DNA from: DATKXU01 sp035528905
GTDB taxonomy: Bacteria > Armatimonadota > UBA5829 > DTJY01
DNA: 64,000 bases
Reading direction: 5' to 3'
NCBI GenBank assembly: GCA_035528905.1
Contig: DATKXU010000051.1
Coordinates: 1 to 64,000 of the forward strand
A program made the translations under genes and the position numbers. Of this stretch, positions 53,090-61,844 are shown one piece after another. The notes beneath the pieces were generated by a model. The model was given only the letters and a program-made list of their open reading frames with translations. It did no database searches and had not been told where the DNA came from. Every line of letters begins with the position of its first letter. Position 1 is the first letter of the stretch.

Positions 53090-53120
53090 GGAGTGATAAG
53101 TAACGAGTAAGCCATCTGGG

Positions 53121-53160
53121 TTACAAGTTCCAGGTTTCAGGTTTCAAGTTTCAGGTTCCG
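53121..53160. repeat. TTCCAGGT/TTCAAGT intergenic repeat, third copy
   Basis: Units TTCCAGG, TTTCAGG, TTTCAAG, TTTCAGG in tandem, the same family as at 143-184 and 25773-25851. Confidence 0.65.
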
Positions 53161-53237
53161 GGCCTCCCACGCTGCCGATCAGCTATTCTGCCCTTGCCTC
53201 TGGCAGAGGGCCACTAACTCCCAAACCCCACCCCAAG

Positions 53238-53310
53238 CCCCTCTCCCGCAGGGAGAGGGGACATATCATCCCCCTTCCCGTGTCGGGAAGGGGGTCAGAG
53301 GGGGTTAGGT
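53238..53310. repeat. Two adjacent hairpin repeats
   Basis: CCCCTCTCCC-gca-GGGAGAGGGG (53238-53260) and CCCCCTTCCCG-tgt-CGGGAAGGGGG (53270-53294) followed by GGGGGTTAGGT. The second repeats the unit at 42690-42729. Located downstream of two convergent genes, where they may act as terminators. Confidence 0.72.
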
Positions 53311-53328
53311 CAATACGCATGCGCCAAA

Positions 53329-54420
53329 TCACCTCGCCGTCAGCTCACGCAGCAGCTCGGTGTAGAATTTGTAGTTCTCGAACGGCACGTCGGGCGGGAC
53401 GGTGTGGTCTATTCCGGGGATATAGCCGCCGTAGTCAATTAGCTGAGGAACCTTGCGCATCAGCTCATGTTCGATTGCCGCCTTGTCCTTCGAGAGCACC
53501 CGCTTATCAATCCCGCCCCATAGGACGAGCTTGCGCCCGTATTTCTCCCGAATCTCAACGGGCTCCATGCCAGCCGCAATTTCGAGCGGCAGGAAGACAT
53601 TTACGCCGGCTTCCACAAACAGATCGAGAAGCTGCCAGTTGTTGCCGTCCGAATCCACCATTACGTGCTGGACGCCGTAGGAGCGGATACGGGAGATGAC
53701 CTCCTTGTAGTAGGGAAGCATGAACTCCTCGAACAGCTTGGGGCCGATCAGCGGCCCGCTCTTGAAGGCCATGTCCTCCCAGATTAACACGCAGTCTACA
53801 TCCTGGTTCAGCAGCGTGCGGTCGAAGATCCCTTTGTAGAACTCGACCCAGTGCTCCGCTATGTCATGGATCAGGCCCGGATCGTCGTAATACATATAAG
53901 CAAGGTGCTCCTCGCCCAAGAGGTTCCGCGGCAGGCCGTATGCGCCGCAGATGACCACATCCAACGGAAAATCCCGATCCGCATAGCGATTCCGAACCTC
54001 CTCCCAGTCCGGGTATCGCTCCGGGCTTGCCGGATCGAGCCGCCATTTGATCTCCTCCCAGTCCTGCCGATTCGATACGGGGAACGTCAGGAACTGTGGC
54101 ATCGAGAACTCCGCGCCATCCTTCCGCTCGCGTTTGATAATCCCATCGCCATCCCTGTACGTGATGGTGCGCTCATCCTCCTCAAGCACCTGACGTTCAA
54201 AAGCAGGGCTGTAGCCACAAGACGTAGAACCTGAGTTGACGGGAACATTCTCCCGCCGGTCCATCTCAAAATACTGCTCAGGCGGCACGCCGCGAGGCAG
54301 GCCCTCGTTCCACCAGCGTTCGACTGTCGCACTCCAGAATCCCAGGCAATCCCACCTCGGTGGATGGTCCACCTGCTCGAAGTTACAGACCTTAAGGAAC
54401 CGCTCACGAGAATTCATCCC
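53329..54420 (-). CDS. Uroporphyrinogen decarboxylase-family protein
   Basis: 363 residues from ATG 54418-54420 (GAGGGTCTGGGG upstream). TIM-barrel UroD/MtaA fold: MNSRERFLKVCNFEQVDHPPRWD at the start and DSDGNNWQLLDLFVEAGVNVFLPLE, then WGGIDKRVLSKDK. The haem-pathway arginine motif is not conserved as in HemE, so it is more likely a corrinoid-type methyltransferase or an orphan of the family than a haem enzyme. No corrinoid protein gene is adjacent. Opposite strand from its neighbours. Confidence 0.8.
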   Translation of the reverse strand, partial: GMNSRERFLKVCNFEQVDHPPRWDCLGFWSATVERWWNEGLPRGVPPEQYFEMDRRENVPVNSGSTSCGYSPAFERQVLEEDERTITYRDGDGIIKRERKDGAEFSMPQFLTFPVSNRQDWEEIKWRLDPASPERYPDWEEVRNRYADRDFPLDVVICGAYGLPRNLLGEEHLAYMYYDDPGLIHDIAEHWVEFYKGIFDRTLLNQDVDCVLIWEDMAFKSGPLIGPKLFEEFMLPYYKEVISRIRSYGVQHVMVDSDGNNWQLLDLFVEAGVNVFLPLEIAAGMEPVEIREKYGRKLVLWGGIDKRVLSKDKAAIEHELMRKVPQLIDYGGYIPGIDHTVPPDVPFENYKFYTELLRELTAR

Positions 54421-54601
54421 CAGACCCTCAAACTTCCCCATTACAGCCAACCGTAGTATGCGTTTTGCACCGCGACTAGCTTTCCCTTGCGCCTTGCGGA
54501 ATTCCTCCAGGCAATGACCGACGGGCGGAGAGCCGTCCCGCGTGTTTGGCACGCAGGCACCACGGGTAACTAGACTCAGCACCGTGCCGGAGGTCGTTGG
54601 C

Positions 54602-55306
54602 ATGCCGATCGCACTCCCTGAAAGGATCAGCAGGACTTTCCGCCAGGCGCTGTGGGCGCTGAATGAATCCCATGTTCCCTACGTGGTCGGCGGCGCTTTT
54701 GCCCTTCACTACTACACCGGGATATGGCGCGACACGCACGATCTGGACGTCTACATAGAGCGCCAGAACGTGCGCACGGCGATTGATGCACTATCCAGAG
54801 CGAGATTCCGCGATTACGGCGAGATGGCAGCGGGTGACAGAGAATGGATCTACCACGCCACAAAGAACCGCGTGTTCATAGATGTGATCTGGCAGCCGCC
54901 GAACCATCTGTCGCCCGTTGACGAGAGCTTCTACGCACGAGGCCAAGACGGCGCCTTCCTGGATGTGCCGGTCAGGTTCATGCCGCCGGATGAGCTCATT
55001 TGGGCGAAGATATTCACCATGAACCGGCATCGCTGCGACTGGCCTGATGTCTTTGATCTCGTGCGCGCGTGCCCTAAGACGCTCGACTGGCAGCACCTGG
55101 TCAAGAAGCTAGACGAACATTGGTCCGTTCTGCTGTCATTCATCGTACTCTTCGATTGGACTTACCCGGGCGAGAAGCGCTGCATACCCGGAGAGATCAG
55201 GGACGAGCTTCTGGATAGAAAGATGAGGACGCCCATTGTGTCCGACGAGCCCCCACGGGAGGCCATCCTCGACCCGTGGATACACAGCCGTCCGGCAGCA
55301 GCGTAG
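54602..55306 (+). CDS. Nucleotidyltransferase-fold protein
   Basis: 234 residues from ATG 54602 behind GGAGG. Residues YVVGGAFALHYYTGIWRDTHDLDVYIE give the hallmark GG...DxD of minimal nucleotidyltransferases such as AbiEii or MNT-like toxins. The rest (LSPVDESFYARGQ, DELIWAKIFTM) matches the same superfamily. No partner antitoxin is visible next to it. Starts 182 bp before the divergent UroD-like gene; followed at 12 bp by an isomerase-like gene. Confidence 0.72.
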   Translation: MPIALPERISRTFRQALWALNESHVPYVVGGAFALHYYTGIWRDTHDLDVYIERQNVRTAIDALSRARFRDYGEMAAGDREWIYHATKNRVFIDVIWQPPNHLSPVDESFYARGQDGAFLDVPVRFMPPDELIWAKIFTMNRHRCDWPDVFDLVRACPKTLDWQHLVKKLDEHWSVLLSFIVLFDWTYPGEKRCIPGEIRDELLDRKMRTPIVSDEPPREAILDPWIHSRPAAA

Positions 55307-55317
55307 AAGGTGAACAC

Positions 55318-56094
55318 ATGCTGATCGGCGCGATGAACAACCCGATGCTCGATGTGCTGCACGAGATAGAAATGTACGCCGAATATGGCTTCGACTTCAT
55401 TGACCTGACGCTGGAACCAGAGCTGGCCTACTCCGCCGCCTTGCCTGTGGATAAGGTGAAAGACGCGCTCAACCGAACAGGGCTGGGAATCGTAGGGCAC
55501 ACAGCGTATTATCTGCCCATCGCCTCTCCGATCCCCGAAATCCGCGAGTGCGCCTTGGCTGAGATCGAGCGCGACCTTCGCATCTTCTCGCTTCTGGGCG
55601 CCGGGAAGGTCAACGTGCATCCCTTCGTTCGGGTGCCGCTCCACGAGACGCGGTGGATCAGGGAAACAAACATAGCAGCCTTCCAGCGGCTCCTCCAGCG
55701 GGCGAAGGAACTGAATCTCAAACTGACGCTGGAGAACCTACCGCCTCACTTCAACACACCTCGTGATCTCTCATTGGTTTTCGCCGCCGTGCCGGAACTG
55801 GGGTTTCTTCTGGATGTGGGACATGCAAATCTGGAGACGGAACACAATCTGACGGTGGAACTCGCATCCCTGTTTGCCAGTCGTATCGAGCACGTGCATT
55901 TTTCGGACAACAACGGCGGCGGCCTGGACCTGCACCTGCCTTTGGGAGCCGGAAAGATAGACTGGAAGTGGATTGTGCATATCTTGAAGCGCATCGGGTA
56001 CGACGGCACGATCACGCTCGAGGTATTCGCTGAAGACCGCGACTACCTCTTGATGAGCAAGAGCAAGCTGGAGAAGCTGTGGGAAGAAGTCTAG
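55318..56094 (+). CDS. Sugar phosphate isomerase/epimerase-like TIM barrel
   Basis: 258 residues from ATG 55318 with GAAGGTG upstream. AP-endonuclease-2-type barrel: YGFDFIDLTLE, HPFVRVP, TLENLPP, LDVGHANLE, VHFSDNNGG, TLEVF. Conserved Glu/His/Asp suit a divalent metal site. Substrate unknown; possibly a sugar-epimerase. Likely in one transcript with the nucleotidyltransferase-fold gene. Confidence 0.82.
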   Translation: MLIGAMNNPMLDVLHEIEMYAEYGFDFIDLTLEPELAYSAALPVDKVKDALNRTGLGIVGHTAYYLPIASPIPEIRECALAEIERDLRIFSLLGAGKVNVHPFVRVPLHETRWIRETNIAAFQRLLQRAKELNLKLTLENLPPHFNTPRDLSLVFAAVPELGFLLDVGHANLETEHNLTVELASLFASRIEHVHFSDNNGGGLDLHLPLGAGKIDWKWIVHILKRIGYDGTITLEVFAEDRDYLLMSKSKLEKLWEEV

Positions 56095-56113
56095 ACAAGG
56101 ACGCCGCGTCAAA

Positions 56114-56163
56114 AAGGGAAAGGGAGCGCCTACCGATGCCGGGCAGCATCGCTCTGCGCTCCC
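56114..56163 (-). terminator. Terminator of the pilus/sigma-GGDEF operon
   Basis: Minus strand: GGGAGCGC...GCGCTCCC (56122-56163) enclosing CGATGC/GCATCG (56134-56151), followed by TTTCCCTTTTT. Well placed 40 bp after the sigma-GGDEF stop. Confidence 0.75.
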
Positions 56164-56202
56164 CGTTCAAAACCTGGTTATGTGTCCGCGTCCCGGATTG
56201 CG

Positions 56203-57528
56203 TCAGGCCGCCTTTGCAGCCCTCTTCTGCCATGGCCTGTCCAAGGCTGTCCGGGCCGCATTGATCAATTCCGCAGCGTTCATGCCGTCGAGCGGGTAAA
56301 TCGCGTACCCGACCCGCGCTTTCAGAATCGTCGCGGATCCTGGGCCGGATATGGTGGAAGCAGCCTTGCCTATTGCGTTACGCACCCGATCGCAGATCAA
56401 ATCCGTCTTTCCATTGGCATGCGAGAGAACCAAGCCGAATTCCCGATCACCTAGTCGGCCCGCGATGTCACATCTTCGCACGGTGCGCTTCACGAGCTCT
56501 GCCAGACTGCAGAGCGCATCATCCCGCTGCATTGCGCCGCACCTTGCACCAAGCTCGTCCAGTCCATCAATCGCGACAATGGCAAACGCCACTTCACCTT
56601 TGCCCCTAGCGGCTCGAGTTAATTCCTCCGCCAGGCGGCCCTCCAGATACCTGGCGGTATACAGTCCAGTCAAGTTGTCAATCACAGAATCCTCCATGTC
56701 GGCGCTTCTACCCTCGGGTCGCCTGCTCGCTAGTTGAAGCTGCATCTGCACCTCCCGTATCTCCTCCGTCGTCAGGATGCGGCGCAGCTTCCTCGTACCG
56801 CTCCTCAATATGTGGGACACGTAATTGCAGGATATGCCAAGCCTCTTCGCAATCTCTGTCTGGTTCAGCCCATTGAAGTAGAACTCCTGGATGACCTTTT
56901 GCTCGATGAGCTTGAGCTTGTTCATCGCCATTTCCAGGACTATCTTGTCCTCAACGGGCAGTTGGAAAGTAGTGTACTTGTCATCCTTTACCTTTTCGAG
57001 ATCTACCCTGACGCCGGAGGTCTCCTCCTGGTCGCAGTCCAGCGATGCCACCTTGAAAATCTCTCTGGTGGTCAGGATCTCGGCAACCGTGTCCTCGGGC
57101 AGATGCATGACTCTGCCGATCTCCTCATTAGTAGGCTGCCTGCCGAAATCATGACTGAGCGACTCGGTGACTCTGGCCATCCTGTGGTTGAGTTCCTGGA
57201 GCCAGGCGGGCTCCTTGATTATCTTGCCCCTGTCTCTGAGCGCGTGCTTGATCTGGCCTATGATGAAATGCGTGGCGTATGTGGAGAACTTAACCCCCTT
57301 GGCCGCATCGTACAGATCGGTAGCCGTGATCAGGCCGATATAGCCCTCCTGTACCAGGTCCTCGAGAGGTTCGCCCGAACCTACAAACCTGCGGGCAATG
57401 CTCTCAACGAGAGGCTTATACTGAAGGACAACCTTGTCCCTCACCTGTATGTCTCTGGTGGACAGGTAACCCACGAGCAAACCGTGTACCTGTTCCTCAG
57501 TCAGTTTCGCTTCCAGCTCAGTTTTCAT
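56203..57528 (-). CDS. Sigma-70-family factor fused to a degenerate GGDEF domain
   Basis: 441 residues from ATG 57526-57528, GGAG upstream. Sigma region 2 (VESIARRFVGSGEPLEDLVQEGYIGL, about 41-66), region 3 (about 110-185) and region 4 with helix-turn-helix LNQTEIAKRLGISCNYVSHIL (221-241) resemble SigB/SigF-type factors. Residues 283-431 form a GGDEF domain: NLTGLYTARYLEGRL at its start, D321 as metal ligand, but the signature is GDREF (360-364) instead of GGDEF, so activity is unlikely. A c-di-GMP or GTP-sensing role is inferred. It is last in the pilus operon, 40 bp after pilC. Confidence 0.9.
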   Translation of the reverse strand: MKTELEAKLTEEQVHGLLVGYLSTRDIQVRDKVVLQYKPLVESIARRFVGSGEPLEDLVQEGYIGLITATDLYDAAKGVKFSTYATHFIIGQIKHALRDRGKIIKEPAWLQELNHRMARVTESLSHDFGRQPTNEEIGRVMHLPEDTVAEILTTREIFKVASLDCDQEETSGVRVDLEKVKDDKYTTFQLPVEDKIVLEMAMNKLKLIEQKVIQEFYFNGLNQTEIAKRLGISCNYVSHILRSGTRKLRRILTTEEIREVQMQLQLASRRPEGRSADMEDSVIDNLTGLYTARYLEGRLAEELTRAARGKGEVAFAIVAIDGLDELGARCGAMQRDDALCSLAELVKRTVRRCDIAGRLGDREFGLVLSHANGKTDLICDRVRNAIGKAASTISGPGSATILKARVGYAIYPLDGMNAAELINAARTALDRPWQKRAAKAA

Positions 57529-57568
57529 CAAGTCTCCGCTCTGAACCCAGGGATTGCCGGGGCTGGGC

Positions 57569-58780
57569 TTACCCGATCGAGCTAACCAGTTTGAAGATCG
57601 GCCCCATAACGGATATGGCGATGAATCCGACCATACCGCCCATGAAGACGATGAGCGCCGGCTCAATCAACGATGTAAGGCCCTTCACGGCCGATTCTAC
57701 TTCTCTCTCGTAGAACTCTGAAACCTTGATCAGCATTTCGCTGAGCCGCCCGGTCTCCTCACCGACGTCAATCATGTGAATGACCATAGCCGGGAACAGG
57801 CCGGTGCCTTCCAACGGCGCGCTGATCTTCTGTCCTTCGCGCACGCTCTGTCTGGCGGTTTCCACGGCCTTCGCTATTACAGAGTTTCCGGAGGTTTCGC
57901 CCACAATCTCCAGAGCACGCATCATGGGCACGCCGCTGCTGACAAGCGTACCAAACGTCCGTGCGAACCTTGAGATCGCCATCTTCTGGACAATGTCGCC
58001 GACCACGGGCACTCTCAGCTTGAAGTTGTCAATATAGTATCTACCCGCGGGCTTCGAACCGGCATAGCGAATGGAGAATATCGCGCCGACTATAGCACCC
58101 AGCGGAATGTACCAGAACGACTTGAACAGCGAGCTGCCATCGAACAGCAGACGAGTGTAGATCGGCATCTGCACGTCCATGCTAATGAAGATCTCCTTGA
58201 ACTTCGGCAGCACAAAGGCAAACAGAGCGCAGATCATACCACACGAAAAGATCAGCACTATGATGGGATACATCATTGCCGACTTGATTTTCGAGCGAAT
58301 CTCCATCTCGCTCTCAAGAAAGCCCGATATTCTGTCCAGGATTTCGTCCAGAATACCGCCCAGCTCGGCTGCTCTTATCATGTTGATGTACAGTTTGGAG
58401 AACACATTGGTATGCTTCGAGAATGCATCGGTAAGGCTCAGGCCGCTCTTAACGTCGCGCATGGCCTGCCCGAGGACCGGTTTCAATACACCGTCTTTCG
58501 TCTGGTTCTCCAATATGTCGAGACACTTGATAATGCTGACGCCTGCGTTTATCATCGTCGCAAACTGCCTGCTGAAGACCACCAGTGACTGGAGCCTCAG
58601 CTTCTTGAACCTGGACATGCCGCCGACTGAAAAACTCGGTTTCCGGCGCTCAGCGAGGTTCGTGACGTGGTACCCCTGTTCCTGCAGCTTCGACAAAACG
58701 AGCTGCTGGTTGTCGGCATCTAAGCTGCCCTTAACACTCTTTCCCGAGGCGTCTACTGCTGTATATGCAAATCTTGACAT
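57569..58780 (-). CDS. pilC: Type IV pilus inner-membrane platform protein
   Basis: 403 residues of GspF/PilC family: two repeated T2SSF domains (SLVVFSRQFATMINAGVSIIKCLDIL and ISRFARTFGTLVSSGVPMMRALEIV), three hydrophobic helices. Anchors the assembly ATPases. ATG 58780 behind TGGAGGG. Located after pilT. Confidence 0.95.
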   Translation of the reverse strand: MSRFAYTAVDASGKSVKGSLDADNQQLVLSKLQEQGYHVTNLAERRKPSFSVGGMSRFKKLRLQSLVVFSRQFATMINAGVSIIKCLDILENQTKDGVLKPVLGQAMRDVKSGLSLTDAFSKHTNVFSKLYINMIRAAELGGILDEILDRISGFLESEMEIRSKIKSAMMYPIIVLIFSCGMICALFAFVLPKFKEIFISMDVQMPIYTRLLFDGSSLFKSFWYIPLGAIVGAIFSIRYAGSKPAGRYYIDNFKLRVPVVGDIVQKMAISRFARTFGTLVSSGVPMMRALEIVGETSGNSVIAKAVETARQSVREGQKISAPLEGTGLFPAMVIHMIDVGEETGRLSEMLIKVSEFYEREVESAVKGLTSLIEPALIVFMGGMVGFIAISVMGPIFKLVSSIG

Positions 58781-58809
58781 GGTGATTCAACCCTCCAGTA
58801 TTACCTTGG

Positions 58810-59937
58810 CTAGTAATCCTTCAGCAAGCGTAAGAAGTTCTCTCTGTCAATCGTGCAACTTATGGCATTCTCGTAACTGACAATCCCTTGCTTGTGCGCT
58901 TCCGAGAGTATCTTGTCCATCGAGCGCATGCCCTGCTGTCCACCTGTTTCGATAGTCGAGTATATCTGATGGCTCTTGCCCTCTCGAATCAGGTTTCGGA
59001 CAGCGGACGTGGCTATCATTATCTCGACAGCAGCAAACCGGCCGCCGCCGATCTTGGGAATCAACTGCTGAGCAATGACCGCCTCCAGCGTATTGGATAG
59101 CTGAGTCTTTATCTGATCCTGCTGGTGCGGAGGGAACACGTCCACTACTCGGTCCATCGTCTGCGGCGCGTTCCTCGTGTGCAAGGTGCCGAAAACCAGG
59201 TGACCGGTTTCAGCCAAAGTCAGCGCGGTCGCTATCGTCTCCAAATCGCGCATCTCTCCAAGCAGTATCACGTCCGGGTCCTCCCTAAGCACGGCCCTGA
59301 GCGCATTCTCGAAGGAATCGGTGTCCGTGTTCAACTCTCGCTGGTTGACCATGCTCTTGTTGTGCCTGTGGAGATACTCGATCGGGTCCTCAAGGGTCAT
59401 AATATGGCATTCGCGCTCGTGGTTTATGCAGTCAATCATGGTAGCAATCGTCGTAGACTTGCCACAGCCGGTCGGACCGGTAACAAGAATGAGACCGCTG
59501 TTCTTCCTAGACAGATCCTTGAGCAATGGTGGAAGTCCGAGCTCTTCCATAGATGGTATCTTGCTCGGAATTGCGCGCATCGCCCCGCCGACACAGCCGC
59601 GCTGGCGGTAGACGTTCACCCTAAACCTGCCGACATCCTTAATGCCATAGGAGAAATCGAGCTCTCTCGTCTTCTCGAACCACTGGATCTGTTCATTAGT
59701 AAGTATGTCATAGATCAGCCGCTGCGTGTCTCTGGGGCTCAGGTGCTGGTAGTCAGTCTGCACAAGCCGCCCGTCAACCCTCATCATCGGTGGCAGGTTG
59801 ACTGTCAAGTGAAGGTCCGAAGCCCCATGCTCTGCAACCAACCTGAGCAAAGTATCCAGGTGTACATCTGCGACAGACTTCGCACCAGCAGGAGCTGAAG
59901 GCTTCTCATCGTATCCAAGCAGATCTAGGTCTTGCAA
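58810..59937 (-). CDS. pilT: Type IV pilus retraction ATPase
   Basis: 375 residues from TTG 59937 (AAGGAG upstream). PAS-like N-domain and RecA-like ATPase with Walker A GPTGCGKST (154-162), EMRDLETI (227-234) and GTLHTRNA (250-257). The sequence is PilT rather than PilU by length and the Asp/His boxes. Drives twitching. Confidence 0.95.
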   Translation of the reverse strand: MQDLDLLGYDEKPSAPAGAKSVADVHLDTLLRLVAEHGASDLHLTVNLPPMMRVDGRLVQTDYQHLSPRDTQRLIYDILTNEQIQWFEKTRELDFSYGIKDVGRFRVNVYRQRGCVGGAMRAIPSKIPSMEELGLPPLLKDLSRKNSGLILVTGPTGCGKSTTIATMIDCINHERECHIMTLEDPIEYLHRHNKSMVNQRELNTDTDSFENALRAVLREDPDVILLGEMRDLETIATALTLAETGHLVFGTLHTRNAPQTMDRVVDVFPPHQQDQIKTQLSNTLEAVIAQQLIPKIGGGRFAAVEIMIATSAVRNLIREGKSHQIYSTIETGGQQGMRSMDKILSEAHKQGIVSYENAISCTIDRENFLRLLKDY

Positions 59938-59983
59938 TTCCTTGCTCCTTCACGCGTTGCGTCAGGGTCGGAACGCTCCGCAC

Positions 59984-61705
59984 TTAGCCGGCGTAGATAA
60001 CCCTTAGAGATTCCTCAAGACTGGTCAAGCCAAGAAGAATCTTCTCCAGCGCATCGTCTCGAAGCATCTTCATCCCGGCTTCCATAGCCGCTTCCTTTAT
60101 CGAATAGGAGGACGCCTTTGCCAGTATCAGGTCGCGTATCTTGTCCGTTATGGGCATTAGCTCGTAAATCCCGATTCGGCCCCTGTAGCCGGTGCCTTTG
60201 CACTGCTCGCAGCCTCGGCCTCGGCTGAAGGTAACTTCGGCGCCTTCGTCTATGTTCATGCCCAAGCGCTTGATAGCATCCCTCGGCGGCATGTAGGTCT
60301 CCTTGCACTTCACACAGATCAGCCTTAGGAGCCTCTGCGCCAAGACGCCGACCACCGCCGACGCAATCAGAAAAGGCTCGACCCCCATATCAACCAACCT
60401 GGTTATCGAACCAGGCGCATCGTTCGTGTGCAGAGTAGCAAGGACCAGATGGCCGGTCAGAGCTGCTTCGACAGCGATCATTGCAGTCTCTTGGTCGCGA
60501 ATCTCACCCACCATGATGATGTCCGGGTCCTGCCGCAACATCGTTCGCAGGCCGGATGCAAATGTAAGGCCAGCCCTGGGATTGACCTGGCTCTGGGTGA
60601 TGCCGGCCAGCTCGTACTCCACCGGGTCCTCAATCGTCAGGATATTCTTCTCGCCTGAGTTCAGCTTGCTGAGCACAGAGTAAAGAGTCGTGGACTTCCC
60701 GCTGCCCGTCGGACCGGTAACCAGGATAATCCCGTATGTTCGGCTGATGATAGATTCAAACATCTCCAGGGTCTGGGGCAGGAAGCCCAGTTTGCTCAAG
60801 CCGATCATGACGGAGTTCTTGTCGAGGACTCGCATTACGACCTTTTCGCCGTGGATGTTTGGCAATGTCGAAATGCGGAAGTCGTACTGCTTGCCGTCCA
60901 CAGTACCGCTGATGCGGCCATCCTGAGGCGCCCGCTTCTCAGCGATGTCCATATCCGCCATGATCTTGATTCGGGATATCAGGGATGCCTGCACCTTTTT
61001 CGGCACGATCAATCCATCGTGCATTATGCCGTCTATCCGATAGCGCACCCGAAGCGAGGTCTTCCCGGGCTCCAAGTGAATGTCGCTGCACCTGTCTTGT
61101 ATCCCTCGTGTGATGATGAGGTTCGCCAGGCGCACTACCGGCGCTTCTTCACTAAGCTCCCTGAGCTCCTCTGTGCTTACCTCATCGTCAGGCTTCTCCC
61201 CCTCCGCAACAGCTATCTCAGAGGTCTGGAAATCATCCATCAGCTCGCTGACAGCTTCGGCGGTAGATGCGCCGCTGGCATAGTGCTCTGAGACAGCCGA
61301 AACTATATCCTCTTCGGTTGCGATCACCGGTTCGATCTCAGCGCCGGTAATCAGGCGCACCTCATCCAAAGCGAAAACATCAAGAGGATTCTTCATCGCC
61401 AATGTCAACTTGTGATCACTCTTGGCGATGGGGATTACTTTGTACCGACGCGCAACGTCCTGCGAGATACACTTGACCGCTTCGCCCTCGATCGTGTAAT
61501 CCGTCAAGTCAACGTATGGAACGCCCCACTGTGTTCCCAAGCATCTGGCTTTATCACGCTCAGTGATCAAGCCCATGCTGACCAGGACGTCACCGATTTT
61601 CTGGCCAACGCCCAGCTGCCGTCCTTTCTCAACGGCCTGGCTGAGCTGCTCATCGGTGATAAGTCCGGCGCTTACGAGAATCTCGCCGATGGATTTCTTC
61701 TGCAT
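59984..61705 (-). CDS. pilB: Type IV pilus assembly ATPase
   Basis: 573 residues. N-terminal MshEN-type domain (about 1-150; a known c-di-GMP-binding fold in some homologues), Walker A GPTGSGKST (331-339), Walker B DPDIIMVGE and a tetracysteine zinc site C464, C467, C499, C502. Extends the pilus. The MshEN match adds to the c-di-GMP theme, but binding here is inferred. Confidence 0.95.
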   Translation of the reverse strand: MQKKSIGEILVSAGLITDEQLSQAVEKGRQLGVGQKIGDVLVSMGLITERDKARCLGTQWGVPYVDLTDYTIEGEAVKCISQDVARRYKVIPIAKSDHKLTLAMKNPLDVFALDEVRLITGAEIEPVIATEEDIVSAVSEHYASGASTAEAVSELMDDFQTSEIAVAEGEKPDDEVSTEELRELSEEAPVVRLANLIITRGIQDRCSDIHLEPGKTSLRVRYRIDGIMHDGLIVPKKVQASLISRIKIMADMDIAEKRAPQDGRISGTVDGKQYDFRISTLPNIHGEKVVMRVLDKNSVMIGLSKLGFLPQTLEMFESIISRTYGIILVTGPTGSGKSTTLYSVLSKLNSGEKNILTIEDPVEYELAGITQSQVNPRAGLTFASGLRTMLRQDPDIIMVGEIRDQETAMIAVEAALTGHLVLATLHTNDAPGSITRLVDMGVEPFLIASAVVGVLAQRLLRLICVKCKETYMPPRDAIKRLGMNIDEGAEVTFSRGRGCEQCKGTGYRGRIGIYELMPITDKIRDLILAKASSYSIKEAAMEAGMKMLRDDALEKILLGLTSLEESLRVIYAG

Positions 61706-61844
61706 ACGATATCTCTACGGCTCCGTTGTGAGATGTCGGCGGGCCCACCTCGATGTCTGCCGCGATGGGCCCGCGCCTATGCTATGTTCACTCGAAGATC
61801 GGAGGTGTACCTCGCATCACCGCTGTCTGTATACAGCCACAGTG

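Noticed and set aside
54602..55306. Toxin-antitoxin pair
   Set aside because: The nucleotidyltransferase-fold gene has no adjacent small antitoxin gene; the next gene is an isomerase-like protein.
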